A stretch of DNA of 57,171 bases from Bacteroidales bacterium UBA6340. Lineage in GTDB: Bacteria; Bacteroidota; Bacteroidia; Bacteroidales; Paludibacteraceae. Positions 16,096 through 24,995 of this stretch are shown piece by piece (positions within the stretch are counted from its first letter, which is position 1; every line of letters starts with the position of its first letter). The DNA is taken from NCBI GenBank assembly GCA_002440265.1, contig DJSG01000031.1, positions 1 through 57,171 on the forward strand. The letters run 5' to 3'. A program made the position numbers and the translations under genes. The notes beneath the pieces are model-generated. The model had not been told where the DNA came from and searched no databases. It saw only the letters and a program-made list of their open reading frames with translations.

Positions 16096-16118
16096 TAAAA
16101 TCGCACTACTCTGCAAAT

Positions 16119-18443
16119 TTATTTTGTCTTTCTGCGTGCGAAACTTCGTTTGCCACCGGTAGGAGATGTCGTCTCGATGATGTGGCGGCAGTCTGCTTCC
16201 GTCAGGGATTTTGGATCTGTACCTGCAGGGATTTTGTAGTTGCCGGTAGGTGCTTTGATATAGGCACCATAGCGTCCGTTGAGCACTTGGATGTCTCCGA
16301 AAGTGCTGATAGGTTCCTGTGCCTGCTTTTTCTGCTCCAGCAACTCCTGCGCCTGCTCGGGCGTGATGTGGTACGGGTCTATGGTACGGGGTATGCTGAC
16401 AAAGGTCTTGTCAATACGCAGGTAGGGTCCGAACTTGCCTTCACCTACGATGACATCCTGTCCGTCGTATTGGCAAAGCGTGTATGGCATGGCAGAACGG
16501 AACAGTTCAAGAGCCTCATCGAGTGTGATAGTGAAGATACTCTGTCCCTTTTTCAGCGAAGCAAAGCGCGGTTTCTTGTCGTCGCTGTTGCCTATCTGAA
16601 TGCACGGTCCATTCTTGCTGATACGTGCAAAGACGGGTTCTCCCGTCTCAGGGTCGGTGCCGAGTTGGCGTGCCGCCATCTTGCCCGCAGGCACACTCTC
16701 TATCAAAGGATGGAAAGCGTGGTAGAATTGGTCCACGGTCTGTACCCAATCCGCCTTGCCTGCTGCTATAGAGTCAAAGTTCTCCTCCTCGTGTGCCGTG
16801 AAGTCGTAACTGAGGATGGTAGGGAACTGCTCCACGAGAAAGTCGTTGGTGATACGTCCGAGGTCGGTTGGCAGCAGTTTGCCGCTGTCGGCACCTACCT
16901 GCTCTGTCTTGGTGGTGTCGGTGATTTGCCCGTCTTTGAGTATCAATTGGTTGTAGTCACGTTGTGTGCCAGGCACGTTGCCGCGCTCGACATATTGGCG
17001 TGACTGTATGGTTTCAATAACCGTAGCATAGGTGGAGGGTCGCCCGATGCCTAACTCCTCCATGCGTTTGACAAGGGAAGCCTCGGTGTATCGTGACGGT
17101 TGCTTGGTGAAACTCTCCGTAGCAGATACCTGTTCGGCAGTGAGGAGTTGCCCTTCTTTCATGTCTGGCAGTGCGGTAACGGTCTCTTCCGTCTCGTCGT
17201 CAGTACCCTGTGCATACACGCGCATAAAGCCATCGAAAGTGATGACCTCGTTGGTAGCCACCCATATATACGGTGAATTGCTGACGGTGACTTCCATACG
17301 AGTGGTGTCGGTCTGCGCGTCCGCCATCTGGCTTGCCAAGGCACGCTTGCGAATGAGGTCGTAGAGCCTTTTCTCATCGGTGTTGGCACCTGCGGTCGGG
17401 ACATTCATATAGGTAGGTCGAATGGCTTCGTGTGCCTCTTGTGCGCCTTTGGAAGAGGTCTGGTATTGCCGCGCTTTGTGGTAGTTTTCTCCGTATTCAC
17501 GCAGGATTTCCTCTTTGGCAGTGCCGAGAGCCAGTGTGCTGAGGTGCACGGAGTCGGTACGCATGTAGGTGATATGTCCTGCTTCGTAGAGCGACTGTGC
17601 AAGGCGCATGGTCTTGGATACCGTGAAGCGCAATTTACGCGCCGCCTCCTGTTGGAGAGACGATGTCGTGAAAGGCGGTGCGGGAGAGCGGTGTCCGGGC
17701 TTGTGGGTGATAGCGGACAGGCGGTATTCGGCTTGCATACAGGCGTTGAGGAAGTCCACCGCCTCCTGCTTGGTGGCAAAGCGATGGTTGAGTTCGGTGT
17801 TGAGCAGCACTTGTTGTCCGCGTTGGTTCTGTCCGATGAAGACGGCATTGAGACGGTATTGCGCAGCAGAGCGGAAGTTCTCTATCTCGCGTTCGCGCTC
17901 GACAATGAGCCGTACAGCCACCGATTGGACACGCCCGGCACTAAGTCCGGTGCTGACTTTCCTCCAGAGAACGGGACTGAGTTCAAAGCCGACTATGCGG
18001 TCGAGGACACGCCGTGCCTGCTGCGCATTGACGAGATTGTAATCAATATCGCGCGGGTGCTGAATGGCATCCTGTATGGCAGTCTTCGTAATCTCGTGGA
18101 AGACAATACGATGTGTGTGCTCGGGACGGAGTTTGAGTACCTCTTTGAGGTGCCATGCGATAGCCTCTCCCTCGCGGTCTTCATCGCTTGCGAGCCATAC
18201 GGTGTCGGCTTTTTTTGCCTCTTTGGAGAGTGTATCGATGAGGTGGTGCTTCTGCGGGTCCACGACATAGTTGGGCGCATAGCCGTGCGCGAAATCAATA
18301 CCGATACTATTGCCGGCGGTGCCTTCGATGTCGCGTATATGCCCTTGTGAGGACAGGACATGGAAATCGGAACCGAGGAACTTCTCTATGGTTTTTGCCT
18401 TAGCCGGGGACTCTACAATCACTAAATTCTTGCTCATACTCAA
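16119..18443 (-). CDS. topA: DNA topoisomerase I (type IA)
   Basis: 774 residues. N-terminal Toprim domain (VIVESPAKAKTIEKFLG, DEDREGEAIAWHL at about 87-99), the central topoisomerase fold with catalytic Tyr293 in GHITYMRTDS, then C-terminal repeats of GKFGPYLRI / GRYGAYIKAPTGNYKIP type instead of tetracysteine zinc fingers. It relaxes negative supercoils by passing a strand through a transient single-strand break. ATG 18443 is chosen; ATG 18437 two codons later is also possible. Single-gene unit; promoter 18487-18518. Confidence 0.97.
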   Translation of the reverse strand: MSMSKNLVIVESPAKAKTIEKFLGSDFHVLSSQGHIRDIEGTAGNSIGIDFAHGYAPNYVVDPQKHHLIDTLSKEAKKADTVWLASDEDREGEAIAWHLKEVLKLRPEHTHRIVFHEITKTAIQDAIQHPRDIDYNLVNAQQARRVLDRIVGFELSPVLWRKVSTGLSAGRVQSVAVRLIVEREREIENFRSAAQYRLNAVFIGQNQRGQQVLLNTELNHRFATKQEAVDFLNACMQAEYRLSAITHKPGHRSPAPPFTTSSLQQEAARKLRFTVSKTMRLAQSLYEAGHITYMRTDSVHLSTLALGTAKEEILREYGENYHKARQYQTSSKGAQEAHEAIRPTYMNVPTAGANTDEKRLYDLIRKRALASQMADAQTDTTRMEVTVSNSPYIWVATNEVITFDGFMRVYAQGTDDETEETVTALPDMKEGQLLTAEQVSATESFTKQPSRYTEASLVKRMEELGIGRPSTYATVIETIQSRQYVERGNVPGTQRDYNQLILKDGQITDTTKTEQVGADSGKLLPTDLGRITNDFLVEQFPTILSYDFTAHEEENFDSIAAGKADWVQTVDQFYHAFHPLIESVPAGKMAARQLGTDPETGEPVFARISKNGPCIQIGNSDDKKPRFASLKKGQSIFTITLDEALELFRSAMPYTLCQYDGQDVIVGEGKFGPYLRIDKTFVSIPRTIDPYHITPEQAQELLEQKKQAQEPISTFGDIQVLNGRYGAYIKAPTGNYKIPAGTDPKSLTEADCRHIIETTSPTGGKRSFARRKTK

Positions 18444-18486
18444 TGGGTTAGGCGATATTGGTTAGAAGCATCGCCGAAAACGGCTG

Positions 18487-18518
18487 CAAAATTACAACAA
18501 TTATTTTAATGGTGCAAG
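18487..18518 (-). promoter_or_regulatory. topA promoter
   Basis: Minus strand CTTG (18518-18515), 20 bases, TAATTTTG (18494-18487). Confidence 0.7.
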
Positions 18519-18527
18519 GGGTGCTTT

Positions 18528-18897
18528 TGCAATGCACAATGCGTAATGCACAATGCGCAATGCATAATGCACAATGCGTAATGCGTAATTCACAATGCAC
18601 AATGCGTAATGACGGCTTAATCTCATACTAATATCATACTAATCACATACTAATATCATACACTTAACTCGAAGACCCCCTCCAACTCCCCCTTCGAAGG
18701 GGGAGAGTTCAGAAAAGGGTATTTATCGGATATCAGCAATAAGGCGTATTTCCGTCACCTTGCAGGAGGAAAATTTTATTGACGACGCGAGCCGCGTCGT
18801 CCCCCAAAGCATCGTCCCTCACAACATTGTCTTCCCCAAGCGTCGTCTCCCAAACGAAGCTTCGCCTTATGGTTTGTGCCCGAGTGCCCGCGGAGTG
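18528..18897. repeat. Repeat-filled intergenic region between topA and mltG
   Basis: No gene. Contents in order: AATGCGTAATGCACAATGCG decamer array (18530-18610); CATACTAAT units (18612-18662) ending in CACTTAACTCGA, copy B of the composite repeat without its second hairpin arm; a CCTCCCC-type palindrome (18674-18708); a GACGACGCG palindrome (18781-18801); and its downstream tail with GTTTGTGCCCGAGTGCCCGC (about 18871-18890), also found near 1436. Confidence 0.7.
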
Positions 18898-18941
18898 AGA
18901 GATTATTTTGGTGCAGCATCCCTGTGATAATCCTGATGAGT

Positions 18942-18973
18942 TTTGGAAGAATGGATTATAAATTGTACCTTTG
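18942..18973 (+). promoter_or_regulatory. mltG promoter
   Basis: TTTG 18942-18945, 20 bases, TACCTTTG 18966-18973. Confidence 0.85.
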
Positions 18974-19096
18974 TGCCCGCAATGGTGGCGGCGGATACGG
19001 CTGCTGTCCGCGATACGCCCGCGATGATTGCAGGCAGAAGACAGACAGAAAAATGGAAGAGAAAAGAATAATCAGGGGAAAAGAAAGGAATTATCG

Positions 19097-20137
19097 GTGA
19101 AAAAGAAAGGAATAATAACAGGTATCTCGGTGGCAGCGGCAGTGCTCATGGTTGCTGCGGCAGTGTGCATAGAGCAGTACTATCGTCTGGAAGTATGCAA
19201 CTTCTCTTCGCGTGACGGCGAGGGACACGGGTACTATGTGTATCCGAATGCCACGGCAGATTCGCTGTTTGCCGCCATGCAAGCGGATTATCATGTAGGT
19301 TCGGAGACTGCATTCCGTCTGCATGCGCGCCATTGGCTGTATCGTCATCCCAAAACGGGTTACTACCATTTTCCAGCAAAGATTGGCGACCGGCACTTGA
19401 TACGGCGGTTGCAGTTGGGAGAGCAGACCCCTGTACGGTTGTCGTTTACCCAGAGTGTGCGGACACCTGCACAGTTGGCGGGAGTATTAGACAAGCAGTT
19501 GCTGCTGGACTCGGCGGCCGTGAAGGCGCGTTTGGATTCGGCGGAGTATGCGAAGCGATACGGATTGAAGAGAGAGACGTTCATAAGTCTGTTCATACCC
19601 AACACCTACGAGGTATATTGGACAATCACGCCCGACCAGTTGTTTGGCAGAATGCACAAGGAGTATAACCGCTATTGGAACGATGAGCGTCGCGCGAAAG
19701 CCAAAGCGTTGGGACTGACACCGACCGAGGTGGCGACGATAGCATCTATCATTGAATCGGAGACGAACAAGGCATCGGAGTATCCGATTATCGCTTCGAT
19801 ATACCTCAACCGTTTGGAGAAAGGCATACCACTACAAGCCTGTCCGACAGTGATTTACGCAGTAGGCGACTTCTCGATGCGGCGTGTGCTGAAACGCCAT
19901 ATAGCAATAGACTCGCCATACAACACCTATAAATATAGCGGATTGCCTCCTGGACCGATACGTTTGGCACGGGGTTCGGTGATGGATGCGGTGCTGAATG
20001 CTCCGAAGACCAATTATCTGTACATGTGTGCCAACCCCGACTTCTCTGGGACACACGTGTTCTCGTCGTCATACTCGCAGCATGCCGCTACGGCAAGACG
20101 GTATCAGCAAGAACTGAACAAGCGGAAAATCAAGTGA
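19097..20137 (+). CDS. mltG: Endolytic murein transglycosylase MltG
   Basis: 346 residues from GTG 19097, chosen because AAAGGAA lies just upstream and it puts the membrane anchor (KKKGIITGISVAAAVLMVAAAV) at the N-terminus. An upstream TTG at 19028 would add 23 charged residues. The YceG domain holds the catalytic-type Glu in ASIIESETNKASEYP and the NTYKYSGLPPGPI motif. The enzyme cuts nascent peptidoglycan strands at the inner membrane and helps set glycan length. Single-gene unit, convergent with ftsY. Confidence 0.93.
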   Translation: MKKKGIITGISVAAAVLMVAAAVCIEQYYRLEVCNFSSRDGEGHGYYVYPNATADSLFAAMQADYHVGSETAFRLHARHWLYRHPKTGYYHFPAKIGDRHLIRRLQLGEQTPVRLSFTQSVRTPAQLAGVLDKQLLLDSAAVKARLDSAEYAKRYGLKRETFISLFIPNTYEVYWTITPDQLFGRMHKEYNRYWNDERRAKAKALGLTPTEVATIASIIESETNKASEYPIIASIYLNRLEKGIPLQACPTVIYAVGDFSMRRVLKRHIAIDSPYNTYKYSGLPPGPIRLARGSVMDAVLNAPKTNYLYMCANPDFSGTHVFSSSYSQHAATARRYQQELNKRKIK

Positions 20138-20151
20138 GGTAGAGGGGGAAA

Positions 20152-20230
20152 GAACATTAATTTCCGTGTAATTGACCATTAATTCTCACGGACAAAGCCT
20201 ATCTATCCTGACGACGCGGGCTGCGTCGTC
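20152..20230. repeat. AT-rich repeat plus GACGACGCG palindrome
   Basis: ACATTAATTTCCGTGTAATTGACCATTAATT (20152-20185; family also at 24827, 34898 and 37908) followed by GACGACGCG-GGC-TGCGTCGTC (20210-20230), between the convergent mltG and ftsY genes. Confidence 0.6.
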
Positions 20231-20247
20231 TCCCATATCATTCAAGA

Positions 20248-21201
20248 CTATCTTTGCAGGAGTGACTTGACGAACTCTTCGCGGTTGAAGACTTGGAGGT
20301 CTTCCATCTTCTCGCCCAGCCCGATGTAGCGGACGGGGATTTTGAATTGGTCGCTGATACCGATGACTACCCCACCCTTTGCAGTGCCGTCCAACTTGGT
20401 GATTGCCAACGAAGTTACCTGTGTGGCACGTGTGAACTGCTTGGCTTGCTCGAAAGCATTCTGCCCTGTGCTGCCGTCCAACACCAGCATCACGTCGTGC
20501 GGGGCATCGGGAACGACCTTCTGCATGACGTTTTTGATTTTGGTGAGTTCGTTCATGAGGTTGATTTTGTTGTGGAGGCGTCCTGCAGTGTCGATGATAA
20601 CCACATCGGCGTCGTTGGCTTTTGCGCTGGAGAGCGTGTCGAACGCCACGCTGGCAGGGTCGGAGCCCTGTTGCTGTTTGATAACAGGTACACCTACGCG
20701 TTCGCCCCAAATACAGAGTTGCTCGACGGCAGCGGCACGGAACGTGTCTGCCGCCCCGAGGTACACCTTTTTGCCCGCCTGCTTGTAGCGGTAGGCGAGT
20801 TTGCCGATAGTGGTCGTCTTGCCCACGCCGTTGACGCCCACCACCATAATCACATAGGGCTTGCAGGGGAGGGAGTCCGTGAAGTCTGACACGTGACCGG
20901 CGTTGTTTTCGGCAAGCAAGGCAGCCACCTCCTCTACGAGAATGCGGTTGAGTTCGGCAGTGCCGATGTACTTGTCGCGCTTGACTCGCTCCTGTATGCG
21001 TTCGATGATACGCAGTGTGGTGTCCACCCCTACATCGGAAGTGATGAGGGCTTCCTCCAGTTCGTCCAAGACATCATCGTCCACTGTGGACTTGCCCGCT
21101 ATGGCACGACCTATCTTGCCAAGGACAGACTCTTTGGACTTTTCGAGTCCCTTGTCCAATGTCTCTTTTTTTTCTTTGCCGAACAAACCGAAGAATGCCA
21201 T
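20248..21201 (-). CDS. ftsY: Signal recognition particle receptor FtsY
   Basis: 317 residues, N-domain helical bundle plus NG GTPase domain. G1 GVNGVGKTT (122-130), DTFRAAA, DTAGR and TKLDGTAKGG are intact. It docks SRP-ribosome complexes at the inner membrane. The acidic A-domain of proteobacterial FtsY is missing, as usual in this phylum. It lies 29 bases after the wecA-like gene. In many Bacteroidota ftsY follows rpmB-rpmG-DUF4295; here that cluster is at 46194-46823, so the block has been split. Confidence 0.97.
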   Translation of the reverse strand: MAFFGLFGKEKKETLDKGLEKSKESVLGKIGRAIAGKSTVDDDVLDELEEALITSDVGVDTTLRIIERIQERVKRDKYIGTAELNRILVEEVAALLAENNAGHVSDFTDSLPCKPYVIMVVGVNGVGKTTTIGKLAYRYKQAGKKVYLGAADTFRAAAVEQLCIWGERVGVPVIKQQQGSDPASVAFDTLSSAKANDADVVIIDTAGRLHNKINLMNELTKIKNVMQKVVPDAPHDVMLVLDGSTGQNAFEQAKQFTRATQVTSLAITKLDGTAKGGVVIGISDQFKIPVRYIGLGEKMEDLQVFNREEFVKSLLQR

Positions 21202-21230
21202 ACGTGTACCTTATTATAATAGTTGGGATA

Positions 21231-22403
21231 TTAGTTTTTTCCGTCCATAAGCCGTTGCATGAACGCCCATGGTTTGCCGTTCTCAATATGCGTTTTCCTG
21301 CCGATGCGAGTAAGAATACGGTAGAGACGGCTGTTGTTGCGTATGCTGCTGCGCCCTACGGCATAGAAGATGAAGGTGGTAAGTATGCCAGCAGCCATCA
21401 CAATATAGAGTTGCACTTCGAGGCTTGCGCCCAAGAGGTAACTCATCCACCAGCAGAAGACTATCAGCAAGTTGGTGAGAATGAGTGCAGTAGCAGTACC
21501 GATATGCGAGAAACCCATGTCAAGAAGCAGGTGGTGAAGGTGCGTCTTGTCGGGCGCGAAAGGCGATACGCCCCGTCGTATCCGGCTGCACATGACACGC
21601 AAGGTGTCAAAGACCGGTATGCACAGGACAGCCAAGCAAAAGGCTACGTAACAGAGATTATGCGCAGAAGGCACGGCAACAGGGGAGCCGTCCTGCAAGA
21701 TAAAGAACACCATGCTGCTCATCACCGCGCCCAACATCAATGTGCCGCCGTCGCCAATATACATCTTGGTCCTACAGCCGAACACGTTATGGCAGAAGAA
21801 AGGCATTATCGCCCCAATGCAGATGAGCATAAAACAACACAATGCGTACTCGCCTACATATGCAAAGAGTGCGGCAAACAGGGCACACGCCACCATGCAG
21901 AACCCCGATGAATAGCCATCGACACCGTCTATCATATTGATACTGTTGATGATGCCTACACCCGCAATCACGCTAAGCGGTATGCCCACCCACAGCGGCA
22001 ATGCGGCAATGCCCCATAGTCCATGGAGACTGATAGTCATCATGTGGCTGCCCCAGACGAAACATCCAACGATTGCCACCTCCATACACATCCGTACAGA
22101 GGCAGAAAGGTCGCGGATATCGTCGATTACCCCCAACAGCAACATCACCAGAAGATAGGCAAACAGCCAAGGAGAGACGTCCCAATGCAAAAGGAACAGA
22201 CTGATAATCAGCGGTATTGACAGTCCGAAGGCAATCGTAACCCCACCCAATGCAGGTACCGGATACCGCTGCAACTTGCGCTTGGCAGGGTAATCCACAA
22301 TCTTGTGCCGCGTAGCAAACCTAAGCATGAACGGATATACCGCCCATGTTATCAGCAATGCCAACACGAAGCATAGCAATATGATGAGTATGTTTGTTGT
22401 CAC
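21231..22403 (-). CDS. WecA/MraY-type undecaprenyl-phosphate sugar-1-phosphate transferase
   Basis: 390 residues with about ten membrane helices. Family motifs are visible: DDIRDL (about 94-99), NSINMIDGVDGYSSG, and the cytoplasmic DKTHLHHLLLDMG loop typical of the WecA group rather than MraY. It should move a sugar-1-phosphate from a UDP-sugar onto undecaprenyl phosphate to start a surface glycan; the sugar (GlcNAc or other) cannot be read from the sequence. Promoter 22444-22475; probably co-transcribed with ftsY. Confidence 0.88.
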   Translation of the reverse strand: MTTNILIILLCFVLALLITWAVYPFMLRFATRHKIVDYPAKRKLQRYPVPALGGVTIAFGLSIPLIISLFLLHWDVSPWLFAYLLVMLLLGVIDDIRDLSASVRMCMEVAIVGCFVWGSHMMTISLHGLWGIAALPLWVGIPLSVIAGVGIINSINMIDGVDGYSSGFCMVACALFAALFAYVGEYALCCFMLICIGAIMPFFCHNVFGCRTKMYIGDGGTLMLGAVMSSMVFFILQDGSPVAVPSAHNLCYVAFCLAVLCIPVFDTLRVMCSRIRRGVSPFAPDKTHLHHLLLDMGFSHIGTATALILTNLLIVFCWWMSYLLGASLEVQLYIVMAAGILTTFIFYAVGRSSIRNNSRLYRILTRIGRKTHIENGKPWAFMQRLMDGKN

Positions 22404-22443
22404 TATTCAGCGGCTTTCGACGTCAGTCCGAGCACAAAGCCCG

Positions 22444-22475
22444 CAAAATTACTGCTTTTTTTTGACATACACAAA
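22444..22475 (-). promoter_or_regulatory. Promoter of the wecA-like/ftsY unit
   Basis: TAATTTTG on the minus strand at 22451-22444 with an A/T-rich -33 region. The -33 match is weaker than elsewhere. Confidence 0.55.
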
Positions 22476-22550
22476 TGCAAAACACGGCATACAGCCGAGA
22501 CATAGGTATAAGGAGAGCAAGAGCGGATATGCAGCACTCCACAAAACAAG

Positions 22551-22578
22551 AGACTGCCTGATAACGGTCAGGCAGTCT
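22551..22578 (-). terminator. Terminator after the DUF3276 gene
   Basis: AGACTGCCTGA / TCAGGCAGTCT forms an 11-bp perfect stem, followed on the minus strand by CTTGTTTTG. It lies just after the stop codon at 22599. Confidence 0.8.
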
Positions 22579-22598
22579 GCAACATGAAGAAGAACGTG

Positions 22599-23045
22599 TC
22601 AGTCCTTCTTGAAGCGGTCGAAGAAGCCGCGGCGGGGTTTGTCTTCCTCTTCGGCAGCGTCGGCTGCGGTGTCGGCAGCAGATGCGGCAGAGTTTGCGGC
22701 AGATGCGGAGGTGTGTGCGGAAGCAGTGGCGTCCTCGTCGTCACGGGGAGTCCACTCCTCGCGCTCGGCGATGTCACCCAATTGGTTTTGCACGTATTTG
22801 ATAACGTCGTTCAAGCCCTCGGTGAAGTGGGCAAAATCCTCCTTGTATAAGAATACTTTATGCTTCTCGAACTGGGGGAACTCATCCTCCAAGCCCGACT
22901 TGCGCTTGCTCTCGGTGATGCACAAGTACAAGTCCTCGTTGCGGGCTTTCTTGACATCCAAATAATAAATACGTTTACCTGCCTTCACGGAACGCGAATA
23001 CACTATTTCGGGTTCGTTTCTGCTCTCGTTTCTACGATTTTCCAT
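22599..23045 (-). CDS. DUF3276 (PUR-like) nucleic-acid-binding protein
   Basis: 148 residues. The first 95 match the Bacteroidota PUR-alpha-like family: EIVYSRSVKAGKRIYYLDVKKARNEDLYLCITESKR, then EKHKVFLYKEDFAHFTEGL. PUR domains bind single-stranded nucleic acids. Residues about 103-133 are an Ala/Ser/Asp-rich low-complexity linker (SASAANSAASAADTAADAA), ending in a basic RRGFFDRFKKD tail. Single-gene unit with its own promoter and terminator. Confidence 0.87.
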   Translation of the reverse strand: MENRRNESRNEPEIVYSRSVKAGKRIYYLDVKKARNEDLYLCITESKRKSGLEDEFPQFEKHKVFLYKEDFAHFTEGLNDVIKYVQNQLGDIAEREEWTPRDDEDATASAHTSASAANSAASAADTAADAAEEEDKPRRGFFDRFKKD

Positions 23046-23076
23046 CTCTTATAGTTACGTTAAAAATTAAACGGCA

Positions 23077-23108
23077 CAAAGGTACTACATTTTTGCGAGA
23101 TACGCAAT
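23077..23108 (-). promoter_or_regulatory. DUF3276 gene promoter
   Basis: Minus strand ATTG (23108-23105), 20 bases, TACCTTTG (23084-23077). Confidence 0.7.
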
Positions 23109-23148
23109 GGTGCCGCAAAAAAACGAATACAATTGTGCCGGCAGAAGG

Positions 23149-23254
23149 GGTGAGCAGGTGAGCGGGTGAGCAGATGTTTCTATATATACACACGTGTGCG
23201 CGGGCGGGTGTGCATATACATAAAAGTATCTGCTCACCCGCTCACCTGCTCACC
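23149..23254. repeat. Perfect 27-bp inverted repeat
   Basis: Left arm 23149-23175 and right arm 23228-23254 are exact complements. Each arm is built of GGTGAGCA/GGTGAGCG octamers. The 52-base loop contains TATATACACAC and GTGTGCATATA, which can extend the pairing. It lies between the divergent DUF3276 and ATPase promoters. No promoter is seen in the loop. Confidence 0.85.
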
Positions 23255-23308
23255 TTGTCCAACCTATAACTATCCTATAACAAATTATGCGGTGTTGATG
23301 GTATATTT

Positions 23309-23358
23309 TGCACCGAATGAGTGCATATTTGTACAAAAGAATGCACTAAATGAGTGCA
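23309..23358 (+). promoter_or_regulatory. Two operator-like dyads upstream of the ATPase gene
   Basis: TGCACCGAATGAGTGCA (23309-23325) and TGCACTAAATGAGTGCA (23342-23358) are near-identical dyads of TGCAC and GTGCA, 33 bases apart (about three helical turns). The second ends 5 bases before the -33 box at 23364. Confidence 0.65.
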
Positions 23359-23363
23359 AAATA

Positions 23364-23395
23364 CTTGTATGTTTCATCGAAAAGCAGTACCTTTG
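23364..23395 (+). promoter_or_regulatory. ATPase gene promoter
   Basis: CTTG 23364-23367, 20 bases, TACCTTTG 23388-23395, giving a short leader before ATG 23420. Confidence 0.8.
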
Positions 23396-23419
23396 CAGGC
23401 GTAATTTGATATAAATGCT

Positions 23420-24595
23420 ATGATAGCCCCTCAACTATATGCCTATATGGAGTCGCTGTTGGCGCAGACTGACAGTGCTTTTCACCGTTACCTCTATTCT
23501 TCTATTGACTGGCAAGCCCGCCTGATTGGCATTGTGGGCCCACGTGGTGTGGGTAAGACTACCATGGTATTACAGTACATACGCGAGCACCCGGCAGAGC
23601 AAAAAGCCCTATATGTCTCTGCTGATAATGCCTATTTTGCTACACATTCACTCATCGAGTTAGCGGACGAGTGGGCAAAAGATATGGGGCAACGCCTCGT
23701 GATTGATGAGGTGCACAAGTACCCAGATTGGTCACGTGAACTCAAACAGATATATGATACACACCCGGATATACATATTGTCTTTACCGGTTCTTCCATA
23801 TTGGATATTGCCAAGGGTAGTGCCGATCTCAGCCGCCGTGCATTGATGTACACGCTGCAAGGGCTGTCTTTTCGCGAGTATCTGCAACTCTTTCACCATA
23901 TCCATACGCCCGCAGTTTCGCTGCCTGACATCTTGGCAAACAAGGCTGCCGTAGAAGGTGTGCTGCACCCTTTGGCGTATTTTCGCCCATATCTGGAGGA
24001 AGGATACTATCCATTTGCCATAGAGGGCAACTTTGTGCCGCGTATGCAAGCGGTCATCAGCCAGACCATAGAGTCAGATATCGCCCAGTTTGTGGATATG
24101 AAAGCCGCTACGGCGCGCAAACTGAAGAAGATGCTGGCTATTGTGGCTACTTTGGCTCCATTCAAACCTAATGCAGACAGTCTTGCAACCGAGATAGGCA
24201 TTAGCCGTAACAATGTGGCGGATTATCTGTTGTTATTAGAGCGGGCGCAGATGGTTGGGCAGTTGCGTGATGATACTGATGGCATGCGCGGTTTTGGGAA
24301 AGTGGAAAAAGTGTATTTGGACAACACCAATCTGATGTATGTCCTCAATGGCACCAATATCAATATCGGCAATGTGCGGGAGACATTCTTCTACAACCAA
24401 ATGCGTGTGCAGCAAGAGGTGGTTGGTTCGCGCCTATCTGACTTTACCATAGGTGACTGCACCTTTGAGGTAGGCGGGCACAAAAAAGGCAAGAAGCAAA
24501 TAGAGCAAGTTGCCAACGGCTTTGTGGTCCGAGATGATATTGAGACCGGCTATGGCAATATCATTCCCCTTTGGGCTTTCGGGCTAAATTACTAA
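23420..24595 (+). CDS. AAA ATPase with DUF4143-type C-terminus
   Basis: 391 residues. AAA_14 domain: Walker A GPRGVGKT (40-47), Walker B RLVIDEVHK (92-100), sensor VFTGSS (about 120-125). The C-terminal half is the DUF4143 region with a winged-helix-like SLATEIGISRNNVADYLLLLERAQMVGQL segment and a nuclease-fold-like end (VGSRLSDFTIGDCTFEVGGHKKGKKQI). Such ATPases are common and multicopy in Bacteroidales; their role is unclear. The upstream paired dyads suggest a dedicated regulator, possibly itself. Single-gene unit. Confidence 0.85.
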   Translation: MIAPQLYAYMESLLAQTDSAFHRYLYSSIDWQARLIGIVGPRGVGKTTMVLQYIREHPAEQKALYVSADNAYFATHSLIELADEWAKDMGQRLVIDEVHKYPDWSRELKQIYDTHPDIHIVFTGSSILDIAKGSADLSRRALMYTLQGLSFREYLQLFHHIHTPAVSLPDILANKAAVEGVLHPLAYFRPYLEEGYYPFAIEGNFVPRMQAVISQTIESDIAQFVDMKAATARKLKKMLAIVATLAPFKPNADSLATEIGISRNNVADYLLLLERAQMVGQLRDDTDGMRGFGKVEKVYLDNTNLMYVLNGTNINIGNVRETFFYNQMRVQQEVVGSRLSDFTIGDCTFEVGGHKKGKKQIEQVANGFVVRDDIETGYGNIIPLWAFGLNY

Positions 24596-24995
24596 ATTGC
24601 AAAAGAACAGCAGCAAAGCATGCTCTGCCATTCTTCTCGAATGTATATGGTGCACGTATCGTGATTTGAGCAAAAATGGGTCATTATAGAGAAACAGGCT
24701 TGTACGGGTGAAGTATTTTTTGTAATTTTGCAGGGTAATTGGGAGACTCCCACGATAACAAGAGGGGACTCCCCCGACCCCCTCAGAGAGGGGGACAGCA
24801 GAGTGAGGCAGGTAAGTGGGGAATGGAACATTAATTACCATATAATTAGCCATTAATTCCAAGCGGGAGAAGTGGGCAAGAACAGACAACAACCAACGGC
24901 AAAGAAGGGGAAAGAACAGGGACAGGTTGGGGAAAGGTCGGGGAGGAGACAGAATAAAGACAGATAAAAGACAATGATAAATAAGACAGTGGTCG
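24596..24995. other. Intergenic region before nusB
   Basis: No gene. It holds the promoter at 24699-24730, a CCTCCCC-type palindrome (about 24760-24795) and an AT-rich repeat, ACATTAATTACCATATAATTAGCCATTAATT (24827-24857). The nusB leader is therefore about 260 bases long and made mainly of repeats. Confidence 0.6.
24699..24730 (+). promoter_or_regulatory. Promoter of the nusB run
   Basis: CTTG 24699-24702, 20 bases, TAATTTTG 24723-24730. It is the only clear promoter found ahead of the long plus-strand run from nusB onwards. Confidence 0.75.

Noticed and set aside
16035..18350. Two long plus-strand frames opposite topA
   Set aside because: Both are shadows of topA; the minus frame has all catalytic motifs.
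23149..23254. 27-bp inverted repeat as an invertible promoter
   Set aside because: The 52-base loop contains no promoter on either strand, and both flanking genes have promoters outside it.
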